A DNA stretch of 64,000 bases from the NCBI RefSeq assembly GCF_025460765.1, contig NZ_JAMWEG010000001.1, forward strand, positions 1 to 64,000. Direction: 5' to 3'. The position numbers and the translations under genes are program-made. The notes beneath the pieces are model-generated. The model was given only the letters and a program-made list of their open reading frames with translations. It did not search any database and was not told the DNA's origin. This DNA is from Micromonospora sp. MA102. GTDB lineage: Bacteria; Actinomycetota; Actinomycetes; Mycobacteriales; Micromonosporaceae. Positions 8,234-16,796 of the stretch are shown piece by piece; the stretch's first letter is position 1, and the number at the start of each line of letters is the position of its first letter.

Positions 8234-9460
8234 TCAGCCGACCGGAACCGGTTCCGCGTCCGGCACGGCGGGCCGGGTCCGGGCGGCCCAGCGCACCACC
8301 GGCGGCACCAGTGCCCCGAGCACCAGGAACAGCCCACCGAGCAGCAGCCACCCCGGTACGCCCCAGCCGACCGCCAGGGTGGTCACCACCACCGGGGCGA
8401 CCATCGAGCCGAGCTGCATGCCCATCCCGTACGCGCCCTGGTACTGGCCCTGGGCGTGGGCGGGGGCGAGCCCGAAGGAGATGCCCCAGCCGGCCGCGGC
8501 GTGCCACAGCTCCCCCACCACGTGCACCAGCGCGCCGCCGAGCAGCAGCGGGACCGCCACCGCGACCGGCACGCCGCCGCCGGCCGCGAAGAGCGCGCAG
8601 GCGACCGCGATCACCGCGCCGGCCCGGCGGGCCGCCCGGCCGGCCCCGGCGAGGTCCTCGGTGCCCCGCGAGGCGCGGACCTGGAAGAGCACCACCACCA
8701 CGGTGTTGACCAGCAGGCAGGCGGAGATCAGCCAGCGCGGCGCGGTGGTGTGCCCGGCGATCCAGAGCGGCAGGGCGATGTTGATCAGGCTGAAGTGCAT
8801 CGACATGAGCCCGTCGAGCACCGTGAAGGCGAGGAACGGGCGGTCCCGCAGGGCGATGAGCCGCGGCCCGTGGGTGGGCGCCGGCACCGGCGGCACGGGC
8901 GGCAGCCGGAGCAGCACCGCCGCGGCCAGCAGGTAGGTGGCGCAGTCGAGCAGGATCAGCGACACGTACGCGGTCCGCGTGTCGGCGGCCAGGGCGAAGC
9001 CGGCCAGCACCGTGCCGACCGAGATCCCGACGTTGGTGACCGCCCGCAGGTAGGCCCGGGTGCGTACCCGCTGGTCCGGCGGCACCGCGCCGGCGATCAG
9101 CGCGCCCCGGGCGCCCCGGGTCGCCGAGTCGGCGACCGCCATCAGCATCCCGACCACCAGGAACCCGGCGAAGGAGCGGACGGCCACCAGGGCGGCGGTG
9201 AAGCCGGCGGAGGCGAGCAGCGCGGTCATCTGGAGGCCGCGTGGGCCGAGCCGGTCGGCCAGGTAGCCCATCGGCGTGCTGGTCACCAGGCTCACCAGCG
9301 CGGTGATCGTGAGAGCGAGGCCGACCTGGGCCACCGTGAGCCCGACCGAGCGGGTGAGGAAGAGCGCGCTGGCGGTGAGCCAGGTGCCCCGGCCGACGGT
9401 GTTGATGAGGGTGGAGAGGGCGAGGGTCCGGGACGGGCCCGGTTCGGGAAGCAGGCGCAC
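8234..9460 (-). CDS. MFS transporter
   Basis: A 408-residue major facilitator superfamily protein with about 12 hydrophobic segments. An MFS-like loop occurs between helices 2 and 3 (GYLADRLGPRGLQM), and a central loop with charged residues (RASRGTEDLAGAGRAARRA) separates the two halves. Start GTG 9460 is 6 nt downstream of a TAGGGT -10 box, so the message is probably leaderless. The gene is divergent from a PadR regulator, with both promoters inside 122 bp; a drug or metabolite efflux pump controlled by that regulator is the simplest inference. Transported compound not identifiable. Confidence 0.9.
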   Translation of the reverse strand: MRLLPEPGPSRTLALSTLINTVGRGTWLTASALFLTRSVGLTVAQVGLALTITALVSLVTSTPMGYLADRLGPRGLQMTALLASAGFTAALVAVRSFAGFLVVGMLMAVADSATRGARGALIAGAVPPDQRVRTRAYLRAVTNVGISVGTVLAGFALAADTRTAYVSLILLDCATYLLAAAVLLRLPPVPPVPAPTHGPRLIALRDRPFLAFTVLDGLMSMHFSLINIALPLWIAGHTTAPRWLISACLLVNTVVVVLFQVRASRGTEDLAGAGRAARRAGAVIAVACALFAAGGGVPVAVAVPLLLGGALVHVVGELWHAAAGWGISFGLAPAHAQGQYQGAYGMGMQLGSMVAPVVVTTLAVGWGVPGWLLLGGLFLVLGALVPPVVRWAARTRPAVPDAEPVPVG

Positions 9461-9466
9461 ACTCCG

Positions 9467-9488
9467 ACCCTAGCAAGACGTACGTACG
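9467..9488 (-). promoter_or_regulatory. Leaderless -10 of the MFS gene and adjacent palindrome
   Basis: On the minus strand TAGGGT (9472-9467) is followed by six bases and then the GTG start at 9460. Just upstream lies the perfect 10-bp palindrome cgtacgtacg (9479-9488), placed where a repressor would cover the promoter. No good -35 box is seen. Confidence 0.5.
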
Positions 9489-9514
9489 GTTTGGGGCCCC
9501 GTCCCAGATTGCTC

Positions 9515-9552
9515 TTGTCGGCGATGCATTGCCGATATATCGTTGATGCATC
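9515..9552 (+). promoter_or_regulatory. PadR promoter with 30-bp dyad operator
   Basis: TTGTCG (9515-9520) and TATCGT (9538-9543) are spaced 17 nt. Over them lies a dyad centred between 9537 and 9538: gatgcat (9523-9529), 3 nt, cgatatatcg (9533-9542), 3 nt, atgcatc (9546-9552). All 24 paired positions match; only the two 3-nt spacers do not. The layout fits a dimeric winged-helix repressor such as the PadR protein encoded directly downstream, implying autoregulation and possibly control of the divergent MFS gene. Confidence 0.75.
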
Positions 9553-9581
9553 AGTGATAGGACGACAGAAGGAGAGCCCCG

Positions 9582-10166
9582 ATGGGTTTCCACCGACGGA
9601 TGCACGCCGTGCACGACGAGATGCGGATGCGGGGCTTCGGCTTCCCGCCCGTACCCCCGGGACCGCCGCCGTTCCCGCCCGGACCGCACGGCCACGGCCG
9701 GGGTGGGCGGGGCCGCGGGCGCGGCCGCCGGCCCAACGTGCGCGGCGCCGTGCTGGCGCTGCTCACCGAGCGGCCGATGCACGGCTACGAGATGATCCAG
9801 GAGATCGACTCCCGGACCGGCGGGGCCTGGCGCCCCAGCCCCGGCTCGATCTACCCGACCCTGCAACTGCTGGAGGACGAGGGCGTCGTCGCGGCGGCCG
9901 CCGACTCCGACGGCGGGCGGAAGCGGTTCGCCCTCACCGAACAGGGGCAGGCCGAGGCCGCCGAGGCGGCGCAGACCCCGCCCTGGGGTGAATTCGCCGA
10001 GCAGACGGTGAACAGCTGGCACGACATCCGCGACGCCGGAGCGCAGGCCATGAACGCCCTGCGGCAGGTCATGATGACCGGCACCGACGACCAGCGGGCG
10101 CGCGCCGCCCAGGTGCTCGACGAGACCCGGCGCAAGCTGTACGCGATCCTCGCCGAATCCGAGTGA
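9582..10166 (+). CDS. PadR-family transcriptional regulator
   Basis: A 194-residue PadR regulator. After an unusual Met/Pro/Gly/Arg-rich N-terminal tail (about 1-50, with PPVPPGPPPFPPGPHGHG) comes the winged helix: NVRGAVLALLTERPMHGYEM and then RPSPGSIYPTLQLLEDEGVV (about 50-105). A C-terminal dimerisation helix region follows. The Gly/Arg tail is basic and may add nonspecific DNA contacts; similar tails occur in other actinobacterial PadR proteins. ATG 9582 has GGAG about 9 nt upstream. The gene diverges from the MFS gene and has a near-perfect dyad operator in its own promoter. Effector unknown. Confidence 0.92.
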   Translation: MGFHRRMHAVHDEMRMRGFGFPPVPPGPPPFPPGPHGHGRGGRGRGRGRRPNVRGAVLALLTERPMHGYEMIQEIDSRTGGAWRPSPGSIYPTLQLLEDEGVVAAAADSDGGRKRFALTEQGQAEAAEAAQTPPWGEFAEQTVNSWHDIRDAGAQAMNALRQVMMTGTDDQRARAAQVLDETRRKLYAILAESE

Positions 10167-10182
10167 GTCGCCGCAGACGGTT

Positions 10183-10223
10183 CGCCGGCCGGGGTGGTCA
10201 CGGGACCGCCACCCCGGCCGGCG
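10183..10223. terminator. Bidirectional terminator hairpin between convergent genes
   Basis: A perfect 15-bp stem (cgccggccggggtgg at 10183-10197 with 10209-10223) and an 11-nt loop lie between the convergent PadR and methyltransferase genes. There is no U-tract on either side, which is common for actinobacterial terminators. Confidence 0.7.
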
Positions 10224-10229
10224 CCGCCG

Positions 10230-11051
10230 TCAGCCGCGCCGCCGGGCCGTGACCAGCAGGTACTCCCAGCGCATCACCCCGGCCTCGGTGTGCCGCCGGG
10301 CCAGGTCCGCGAGGTCGCGGTCGAGCGCGGCGACCCGCTCGGGGTCCTCGGCGACGGCCCGGTACACCGCGATCGTCGGCCCGTAGTGGGCCTTGAAGTA
10401 GTCACGGAAGTCCCCGGGAGCGGCGAACCGGTCCACGGTGACCACCTCGCGGCGCAGCACGAGATCGGTGACCCGGTCACCGAGCAGGGCGCGCACGTGC
10501 TCCTCGTCGCCCCACAGCGGCGGCGGCTGCGCACCGGGCGGCGGCGGGGGCGCGTACGGCCTCATGGTGGCGAACAACTGCCCGATGAAACCCTCGGGAG
10601 TCCAGCTGACCAGGCCGATCGTGCCACCCGGCCGGCAGACCCGGACCAGTTCGTCGGCGGCGGCCCGGTGCCGGGGCGCGAACATCACCCCCACACAGGA
10701 CAGCACCCGGTCGAACTCCCCGTCCGCGTACGGGAGCGCCTCGGCGTCGGCCTCCTGCCAGTCCAGCTCCGCGCCACGCTCCGCGGCCAGCGCCCGCCCG
10801 ATCTCCAGCAGCTCCGGGGTGAGGTCGCTGGCCACCACCTGGGCCCCGGCCAGGGCCGCCGGGACGGCCGCGTTACCGGTGCCGGCCGCCACGTCCAGCA
10901 CCCGGTCACCGGGCCCCACCCCGGCCGCCTTCACCAGGGCCGCCCCCAGCTCGGGGATGACCTCCGCGGCCACCGTGGCGTAGCTGCCGAGAGCCCACAT
11001 CCGCCGGTGCCCGGCCTTCACGGCCCGGTCCTGCTCCACCTCGTCGATCAT
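10230..11051 (-). CDS. Class I SAM-dependent methyltransferase
   Basis: A 273-residue methyltransferase of the UbiE/Methyltransf_11 type. SAM motif I is VLDVAAGTGNAAVPAA (about 53-68), motif II/acidic loop includes ASDLTPELLEIG, and the motif around DRVLSCVGVMFAPRHRAA is typical of small-molecule methyltransferases. ATG 11051 is supported by GGAGGAG about 7 nt upstream. It is divergent from an HxlR regulator, and a GTAC-N7-GTAC element lies between them, so it is probably that regulator's target. The acceptor molecule cannot be deduced. Confidence 0.88.
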   Translation of the reverse strand: MIDEVEQDRAVKAGHRRMWALGSYATVAAEVIPELGAALVKAAGVGPGDRVLDVAAGTGNAAVPAALAGAQVVASDLTPELLEIGRALAAERGAELDWQEADAEALPYADGEFDRVLSCVGVMFAPRHRAAADELVRVCRPGGTIGLVSWTPEGFIGQLFATMRPYAPPPPPGAQPPPLWGDEEHVRALLGDRVTDLVLRREVVTVDRFAAPGDFRDYFKAHYGPTIAVYRAVAEDPERVAALDRDLADLARRHTEAGVMRWEYLLVTARRRG

Positions 11052-11110
11052 GTCCCGCTCCTCCGTCTCGTCCTGACCGGGACGCTAGGCAGCGGAGGAG
11101 CGGCCACCCA

Positions 11111-11125
11111 GTACGAGATCTGTAC
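11111..11125. promoter_or_regulatory. Possible HxlR operator (GTAC-N7-GTAC)
   Basis: GTAC at 11111-11114 and again at 11122-11125, separated by GAGATCT, lie between the divergent methyltransferase and HxlR genes. On the minus strand this sits upstream of a TAGCGT box (11087-11082) that could be the -10 of the methyltransferase gene. HxlR/DUF24 proteins bind short palindromes of this general form; the assignment is inference. Confidence 0.4.
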
Positions 11126-11165
11126 CGCTCCCGACAGGTTCCTGGCCGGGCCCTTCCCGGCGGCG

Positions 11166-11171
11166 TAGCGT
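11166..11171 (+). promoter_or_regulatory. Leaderless -10 box of the HxlR gene
   Basis: TAGCGT at 11166-11171 is followed by 7 nt and then ATG 11179. No Shine-Dalgarno sequence precedes the ATG. This spacing suggests that transcription begins at or next to the start codon and argues for ATG 11179 over the in-frame GTG at 11170. Confidence 0.5.
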
Positions 11172-11178
11172 GCCGCCC

Positions 11179-11862
11179 ATGGGGGCCTCCTACCACCAGT
11201 TCTGCCCCGTCGCGAAGGCCATGGAGCTGCTCGACGAGCGCTGGACGCTGCTCGTCGTCCGGGAACTGGTGAGCGGATCCGAGCGCTTCAACGACCTGCG
11301 CCGCGGCCTGCCCCGGATGTCGCCCACCCTGCTGTCCCGGCGGCTGCACCAGCTCGTCCGCGCCGGCGTGGTCGAGCGGCACGTCGACGGCGCCGACGTG
11401 CGCTACGTCCCGACCCAGGCCGGGCGCGAGCTGCGGCCGGTGCTCAAGGCGCTCGGCGCCTGGGGGGTGCGCTGGATCGGCGAGCTGGGCGACCCCGACC
11501 TGGACCCGAAGCTCCTGCTGTGGGACATGCACCGGCACGTCGACCACGAGGCGGTGCCGGCCGGACGTACGGTCGTGCACTTCCGCTTCCGGGACGTGCC
11601 CGCGGCGCTGCGCGACTGGTGGCTGGTCATCGCCACCGGGGAGGCCGACGTCTGCGACGTGGACCCCGGGCACGACGTGACCGTGACGGTGACCGCGAGC
11701 CTGCGCGCCCTCGTCCAGGTGTGGCTGGGCGACCTGGACTGGCCGGCGGCGCTGCGCGGCGGCGCCGTCGAGGTGGCCGGGCCGGAGGCGCTGCGCCGGG
11801 CCCTGCCCCGGTGGTTCACCCTCTCCGAGTTCGCCGCCGTGCCCCGGCCGGTGCGGGCCTGA
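11179..11862 (+). CDS. HxlR-family regulator with C-terminal SCP2-like domain
   Basis: A 227-residue protein. The first 100 residues are an HxlR winged helix: CPVAKAMELLDERWTLLVVREL, then LSRRLHQLVRAGVVERH, then the wing VRYVPTQAG. Unlike the usual 100-130-residue HxlR proteins, it continues for over 100 residues into an alpha/beta domain (TVVHFRFRDVPAALRDWWLV and the end of the protein) resembling SCP2 sterol-carrier-like folds, which could bind a hydrophobic ligand. A Cys near the N-terminus (HQFCPVAK) is at the position of the redox-sensing Cys of some HxlR proteins. It is divergent from a methyltransferase gene that it probably controls. Confidence 0.87.
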   Translation: MGASYHQFCPVAKAMELLDERWTLLVVRELVSGSERFNDLRRGLPRMSPTLLSRRLHQLVRAGVVERHVDGADVRYVPTQAGRELRPVLKALGAWGVRWIGELGDPDLDPKLLLWDMHRHVDHEAVPAGRTVVHFRFRDVPAALRDWWLVIATGEADVCDVDPGHDVTVTVTASLRALVQVWLGDLDWPAALRGGAVEVAGPEALRRALPRWFTLSEFAAVPRPVRA

Positions 11863-11869
11863 GACGGCG

Positions 11870-11902
11870 CGTGCGGCCGCCCCCGGTGGGGACGGCCGCA
11901 CG
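11870..11902. terminator. Bidirectional terminator between HxlR gene and ispG
   Basis: A 10-bp outer stem (cgtgcggccg at 11870-11879 with 11893-11902) encloses a C-run/G-run inner stem. It lies between two convergent genes and can serve both. No U-tract. Confidence 0.65.
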
Positions 11903-11907
11903 TCGAC

Positions 11908-11937
11908 GGCGGTGCGGCGGTGCGGCGGTGCGGCGGT
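11908..11937. repeat. 8-bp tandem repeat at the 3' end of ispG
   Basis: The unit ggcggtgc is repeated about 3.75 times, ending at the first base of the ispG stop codon. It lies outside the coding part and may simply reflect slippage in GC-rich spacer DNA. Confidence 0.6.
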
Positions 11938-13118
11938 CAGTGCACGGTCACCGTGGCGCCCGGCACCAGGCCGCGCAGCTCCTCGGGGATCTCGGCGCCC
12001 ATCTCGTCGGCGATCCGCAGTGCCTCCTCGATCAGCGTCTCCACGATCTGGCCCTCGGGCACCGTCTTGACCACCTGGCCCTTGACGAAGATCTGACCCT
12101 TGCCGTTGCCGGAGGCGACACCGAGGTCGGCCTCGCGGGCCTCGCCCGGGCCGTTCACCACGCAGCCCATGACGGCCACGCGCAGCGGCACGGGCAGCCC
12201 TTCCAGGCCGGCGGTGACCTCCTCGGCCAGCTTGTAGACGTCGACCTGGGCGCGGCCGCAGGACGGGCAGGAGACGATCTCCAGGCCCCGCTCGCGCAGG
12301 CCCAGCGACTCCAGGATCGCGGCGCCGACCTTGATCTCCTCGACCGGCGGGGCGGAGAGCGAGACCCGGATGGTGTCGCCGATCCCCTCGGCCAGCAGCG
12401 CGCCGAACGCCACCGCGGACTTGATGGTGCCCTGGAACGCCGGGCCCGCCTCGGTCACGCCCAGGTGCAGCGGGTAGTCGCACTTCTCGGCGAGCTGCCG
12501 GTACGCCCGGATCATCACCACCGGGTCGTTGTGCTTCACCGAGATCTTGATGTCCCGGAAGCCGTGCTCCTCGAACAGCGAGCACTCCCAGAGCGCCGAC
12601 TCGACAAGCGCCTCGGCGGTGGCCTTGCCGTACTTGGCCAGGAGGCGCTTGTCCAGCGAGCCGGCGTTCACGCCGATCCGGATCGGCACGCCCGCGTCGC
12701 CGGCCGCCTTGGCGATCTCCTTGACCTTGTCGTCGAACTGCCGGATGTTGCCCGGGTTCACCCGGACCGCGGCGCAGCCGGCGTCGATCGCCGCGAAGAC
12801 GTACTTCGGCTGGAAGTGGATGTCGGCGATCACCGGGATCTGCGACTTCCGGGCGATCGCGGGCAGCGCCTCGACGTCGTCCTGGGACGGCACGGCCACC
12901 CGGACGATCTGGCAGCCGGACGCGGTCAGCTCGGCGATCTGCTGGAGGGTGGCGTTCACGTCGGCGGTCAGGGTGGTGGTCATGGACTGCACCGAGACCG
13001 GCGCGCCCCCACCGACCGGCACCGAACCGACCATGATCTGGCGGCTGGCCCGGCGCGGGGCGAGCGGCGGCGGCGGTACGGGGGGCATACCGAGACTGAC
13101 AGCGGTCACTTCAGGCAC
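11937..13118 (-). CDS. ispG: IspG, 4-hydroxy-3-methylbut-2-enyl diphosphate synthase
   Basis: A 393-residue GcpE/IspG protein that converts 2-C-methyl-D-erythritol 2,4-cyclodiphosphate into HMBPP, the penultimate step of the MEP isoprenoid pathway. An N-terminal TIM-barrel-like domain is seen ([25 protein letters not shown]), and the [4Fe-4S] cluster Cys residues lie in SCPSCGR and in [11 protein letters not shown] near the C-terminus. It is the third gene of dxr-rip1-ispG; GTG 13118 abuts the rip1 stop with no gap. An in-frame GTG three codons later is an alternative start, because relatives usually begin MTAVSLGMP. The soluble iron-sulfur enzyme needs a flavodoxin or ferredoxin as reductant. 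Confidence 0.97.
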   Translation of the reverse strand: MPEVTAVSLGMPPVPPPPLAPRRASRQIMVGSVPVGGGAPVSVQSMTTTLTADVNATLQQIAELTASGCQIVRVAVPSQDDVEALPAIARKSQIPVIADIHFQPKYVFAAIDAGCAAVRVNPGNIRQFDDKVKEIAKAAGDAGVPIRIGVNAGSLDKRLLAKYGKATAEALVESALWECSLFEEHGFRDIKISVKHNDPVVMIRAYRQLAEKCDYPLHLGVTEAGPAFQGTIKSAVAFGALLAEGIGDTIRVSLSAPPVEEIKVGAAILESLGLRERGLEIVSCPSCGRAQVDVYKLAEEVTAGLEGLPVPLRVAVMGCVVNGPGEAREADLGVASGNGKGQIFVKGQVVKTVPEGQIVETLIEEALRIADEMGAEIPEELRGLVPGATVTVH

Positions 13119-14366
13119 TCACCTTGGGAAGAGCGTGATCGGGTTGACCACGTCCGCGGTGATGGTCAGCAGCGTGAACACGCCACCGATGAGGATCACC
13201 GCGTACGTGAGGGGCATGAGCTTGAGGTAGTCGACACGGCCCGGGTCGGCCCGGCCGAGGCGGGCGTAGAGCCAGGAGCGGGCCCGCTCGAACCAGGCGA
13301 TGGCGATGTGCCCGCCGTCCACCGGCAGCAGCGGCAGCAGGTTGAACACGCCGATGAAGAAGTTCAGCGAGACGAAGAGCATGAAGAACACCAGCCAGGC
13401 GTTGTTCTCCACGGCCTCCCCGCCCAGCCGGCTGGCGCCGACCACGCTGATCGGGGTGTCCACGTCCCGCTCGCCGCCGGTGACGGCGCTCCACAGGGCG
13501 GGGACCTTCTGCGGGATCCGCTGCATGGCGTGCAGGGTCTGCACCGCCATGTTGCCCGTGAAGTCGGCGGTGGCGCCGAACGCGGCGACCGGACCGTACT
13601 GGACCCGGGTGGGGGTGCTCGGCTGGAGCGCGACGCCGAGGGCGGACACCGCCGAGGTGGCGCCCTTCGGGTCGCCCAGCGGCGGGCGCTGCACGGCGGC
13701 CAGGTCGACCGTGGCGGTGGCCGGGCGGCCGTCGCGGACGTAGTCGACGGTGGCCGCGCCGGGCTTCGTGGCGCGGACCACGTCCAGCATGTCGCCCCAG
13801 GTGGAGACCGGCCGGCCGTTGACCGCGGTGATCCGGTCGCCGTCCTGGAGCTGGGCCTTCGCGGCCGGACTGGCCGGGTCGCCGGTCTGGCAGGCCCGGC
13901 CGGCGTTCTCCACCACCACGCACGGGGCCAGGGCGATCACGGCCGGCTCGGCCTTGAAGCCGTCCTCCGTGCTCGGGAACTCCGGGTTGGGCAGGCCGGC
14001 GGAGACCGCGAGGATCCAGAGGGTCACCAGGGCCAGGGCGAAGTGGGTGATGGAGCCCGCGGACATCACGATCGTCCGCTTCCATACCGGGTAGCGCCAC
14101 ATGGCGCGCTTCTCGTCGCCCGGTTCGACGTCGTCGTCCTGCGGGGTCATCCCGACGATCTTGCAGAAGCCGCCGAGCGGGATGCCCTTGACGCCGTACT
14201 CGGTCTCGCCGCGCTTGAACGACCAGAGCGTCGGCCCGAAGCCGACGAAGAAGCGGGTGACCTTCATCCCGAACGCCTTGGCGGTGAGCATGTGCCCCGC
14301 CTCGTGCAGGCTCACCGAGATGAGGATCGCCAGGGCGAACAGCGCCACCCCGAGCAGGTAACTCAT
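13119..14366 (-). CDS. rip1: Rip1/RseP-type site-2 protease
   Basis: A 415-residue intramembrane zinc protease of family M50. The first helix carries the HEAGH motif (21-25), and the second metal site LLPLLPVDGGH lies in a C-terminal helix. A PDZ domain is seen at about 150-250 (PASPAAKAQLQDGDRITAVNG). About four membrane helices. In Mycobacterium, Rip1 cleaves anti-sigma factors and controls envelope composition. The gene overlaps dxr by 1 nt (TGATG) and is contiguous with ispG, the same order as in Mycobacterium (dxr-rip1-ispG). Targets here are unknown; no anti-sigma factor gene is present in the window. Confidence 0.95.
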   Translation of the reverse strand: MSYLLGVALFALAILISVSLHEAGHMLTAKAFGMKVTRFFVGFGPTLWSFKRGETEYGVKGIPLGGFCKIVGMTPQDDDVEPGDEKRAMWRYPVWKRTIVMSAGSITHFALALVTLWILAVSAGLPNPEFPSTEDGFKAEPAVIALAPCVVVENAGRACQTGDPASPAAKAQLQDGDRITAVNGRPVSTWGDMLDVVRATKPGAATVDYVRDGRPATATVDLAAVQRPPLGDPKGATSAVSALGVALQPSTPTRVQYGPVAAFGATADFTGNMAVQTLHAMQRIPQKVPALWSAVTGGERDVDTPISVVGASRLGGEAVENNAWLVFFMLFVSLNFFIGVFNLLPLLPVDGGHIAIAWFERARSWLYARLGRADPGRVDYLKLMPLTYAVILIGGVFTLLTITADVVNPITLFPR

Positions 14367-15577
14367 CAAGCTCCTTCCAGCGACCCGGCGATGATCGCCT
14401 GGGCGTGCCCCCGTGCCCACGACTCGGCGGCGAGCACGTCCTCGACGGTACCTGGTTCGTCGAAGTCCGGAGCGTCCTCCAACACCCGTTCCAGGGTGTC
14501 GACGATGCCGAGGAAGGGCAGCCGGCCCGCCACGAAGGCCGCCACGCACTCCTCGTTCGCCGCGTTGTAGATCGCCGGCCGGCACCGCCCGGCCTCGCCG
14601 GCCGCCTTGGCCAGCGCGACCGCCGGGAACGCGGCGTCGTCGAGCGGGAAGAACTCCCAGCTGTGCGCCTTCGTCCAGTCGACCGCGGCGGCGGCCCCCG
14701 GCACCCGGTCCGGCCAGCCGAGCGCGACCGCGATGGGCAGCCGCATGTCCGGCGGGCTGGCCTGGGCGATCGTGGAGCCGTCCACGAACTCGACCATCGA
14801 GTGGATCACGGAGGTGGGGTGGACCATCACCTCGATGTCGGCGTAGGGCACGTCGAACAGCTCGTGCGCCTCGATCACCTCCAGCGCCTTGTTGACCATG
14901 GTGGCGGAGTTGATCGTGATGACCGGCCCCATGTTCCAGGTCGGGTGCGCCAGCGCCTGCTCCGGCGTGACCTCGAGCAACTCGTCGCGCCGGCGGCCCC
15001 GGAACGGGCCGCCGCTGGCGGTGACGATCAGCCGGCGGACCTCCGGACGGGTGCCGGAGCGCAGGCACTGGGCCATCGCCGTGTGCTCGGAATCGACCGG
15101 GACGAGCTGCCCCGGCCGCGTCAGGGCCGCCTTGACCAGCGGGCCGCCCGCCACCAGCGACTCCTTGTTGGCCAGGGCGAGGGTACGCCCGGCGCGCAGC
15201 GCAGCCAGCGTCGGCGGCAGACCCAGCGAGCCGACCACGCCGTTGAGCACGACGTCGCACGGCCACTGCGCCAGCTCGGTCATCGCGTCCGGCCCGGCCA
15301 CGATCTTGGGCAGCTTGAAGTCGCCGGTCGCCCAGCCGCGCCGGCTCGCCTCGGCGTAGAACGCGAGCTGAAGATCCTGCGCGGCGGACGCCCGGGCCAC
15401 CCCGACCGCCTCCACGCCCAGCCCCAGCGCCTGCGCGGCGAGCAGTTCCACGTTGCCGCCGCCGGCGCCGAGGGCCACCACCCGGAACCGGTCCGGGTTG
15501 CGCCGGACGATGTCGATGGCCTGGGTGCCGATCGAGCCGGTCGAGCCGAGCAGGACGAGGGCGCGGGGAGACGTCAC
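14366..15577 (-). CDS. dxr: Dxr, 1-deoxy-D-xylulose 5-phosphate reductoisomerase
   Basis: A 403-residue DXP reductoisomerase, the first committed enzyme of the MEP pathway (DXP to MEP, NADPH- and metal-dependent). NADPH-binding GSTGSIGTQ (11-19), the metal and substrate region [21 protein letters not shown] loop ([11 protein letters not shown]), and HPTWNMG with the catalytic-loop residues are all present. Starts at GTG 15577 and heads the dxr-rip1-ispG operon. The length is normal. Soluble cytoplasmic enzyme. Confidence 0.97.
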   Translation of the reverse strand: MTSPRALVLLGSTGSIGTQAIDIVRRNPDRFRVVALGAGGGNVELLAAQALGLGVEAVGVARASAAQDLQLAFYAEASRRGWATGDFKLPKIVAGPDAMTELAQWPCDVVLNGVVGSLGLPPTLAALRAGRTLALANKESLVAGGPLVKAALTRPGQLVPVDSEHTAMAQCLRSGTRPEVRRLIVTASGGPFRGRRRDELLEVTPEQALAHPTWNMGPVITINSATMVNKALEVIEAHELFDVPYADIEVMVHPTSVIHSMVEFVDGSTIAQASPPDMRLPIAVALGWPDRVPGAAAAVDWTKAHSWEFFPLDDAAFPAVALAKAAGEAGRCRPAIYNAANEECVAAFVAGRLPFLGIVDTLERVLEDAPDFDEPGTVEDVLAAESWARGHAQAIIAGSLEGA

Positions 15578-15655
15578 CCGCCCATTCTTCCCCAGGCCTC
15601 CTGAGCGCCCGCTGGGAGCCTCACTCCTCCGCGCCCAGTTGCCGTCGACACCGCG

Positions 15656-16168
15656 CTAGCGGGCGGGGGCGAGGCGACGGGCGGCCTCCTGCGCCGGCTG
15701 GCCGAGCAGGCCCCGGGCGTGCAGGAAGGCGAGCAGTTCGTCGCGCTGCTCCGGGTCCAGCCCGTCGACCCGGGCGGGGAGCGCCTGGTGCCGGCCGATC
15801 CGGAAGATCAGGTGGTACGGGACGGGCTCGACCCGTTCCACGGCGGGCCAGCGGACCAGGCAGTCCATCAGCTCACCGTCGTAGCGCACCCCCTCGTCGC
15901 CGACGGTCCAGACGATGGGCCGGCCGTAGAGCTTCCAGTTGATGCGGACCGTCCGGTGGCCGGCCCACCAGGCGACCAGCGCGAGCGCGACGGCGGCGGC
16001 ACTCGCGACCACCACCCCGGCGATGTCTCCCCCGGACCACGCCAGGAGGGCCAGCAGCGCCATCACGCCGGCGCCGAGCCAGTACACGATCAGGGTCCGG
16101 CGGAAGGCCCGGCGCAGCGCGACGCCGAACAGCTTCCGGTTCGGCTGCGCCGTGAAGGTGATCAACAC
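15656..16168 (-). CDS. Small membrane protein, YcxB-like
   Basis: A protein of about 170 residues. The N-terminus (FTAQPNRKLFGVALRRAFRRT) is followed by two transmembrane helices (about 28-47 and 50-68) and a soluble C-terminal domain containing VTWTVGDEGVRYDGE-like sequence, the pattern of YcxB-type proteins in which the domain follows two helices. GTG 16168 is chosen because the frame further upstream enters the neighbouring GNAT gene; TTG next to it is an alternative. Function unknown; location cytoplasmic membrane. Confidence 0.75.
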   Translation of the reverse strand: MLITFTAQPNRKLFGVALRRAFRRTLIVYWLGAGVMALLALLAWSGGDIAGVVVASAAAVALALVAWWAGHRTVRINWKLYGRPIVWTVGDEGVRYDGELMDCLVRWPAVERVEPVPYHLIFRIGRHQALPARVDGLDPEQRDELLAFLHARGLLGQPAQEAARRLAPAR

Positions 16169-16203
16169 GAGCGGAGACGATACGGCCGAGGCCCGCCGGA
16201 CGG

Positions 16204-16746
16204 CTACACCGGGCGGGTGAGGACGAAGGTTTCCAGTTCGGCGCCGCCGTACCAGTCGGTGCGGGTGCCGACGTGGGTCATGCCGAGTCGCCGGGCCACC
16301 GCCATCGACGGCTCGTTGCCGGCCATCACCACCGCGTGGACCTGGCGGGTGCCGGCGGCGAACTCGCGCTCCAGCACGGCCCGGGCCGCCTCGGTGGCGT
16401 AGCCGTGCCCCTGCGCGTCGGGGTGCAGGTGCCAGCCGACCTCGATGTCGTCGGTGGGCGTGACCCCGTCCCGCCCGGGCAGCGGCTTGAGCAGGACGCT
16501 GCCGACCGCCCGACCGGTCCCGCGCGGCTCGATGGCCCAGATCCCCCAGCGGCCGGCGTACGGCGCGTAGCGCTCGCGCCAGGAGTGCAGGCGCTCGCGG
16601 GCCTCGGCCGGGTCGGTCATCCGCCCCGCCCCGCCGCCCAGCCAGCGCATCACCTCGTCCCGGGAGTAGATGTCGTAGATCCGGGCCAGGTCGTCCGGGG
16701 AATCCGTCCAGTCCCGGACCACCAGCCGCTCGGTCGAGGTGGTCAC
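16204..16746 (-). CDS. RimJ/RimL-type GNAT acetyltransferase
   Basis: A 180-residue GNAT protein of the Acetyltransf_3 type. It shows ERLVVRDW near the N-terminus, IEVGWHLHPDAQGHGYATEAA with the acetyl-CoA loop, and NEPSMAVARRLGMTHVG near the C-terminus, all typical of RimJ/RimL-like enzymes that acetylate protein N-termini or small amines. Starts at GTG 16746 and diverges from the YihY-like gene. Substrate unknown. Confidence 0.92.
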   Translation of the reverse strand: MTTSTERLVVRDWTDSPDDLARIYDIYSRDEVMRWLGGGAGRMTDPAEARERLHSWRERYAPYAGRWGIWAIEPRGTGRAVGSVLLKPLPGRDGVTPTDDIEVGWHLHPDAQGHGYATEAARAVLEREFAAGTRQVHAVVMAGNEPSMAVARRLGMTHVGTRTDWYGGAELETFVLTRPV

Positions 16747-16796
16747 ACGCCGGATCGTAATGCGTGCCGAGGCGTCCCACGGGGAACGAGGTGGCG

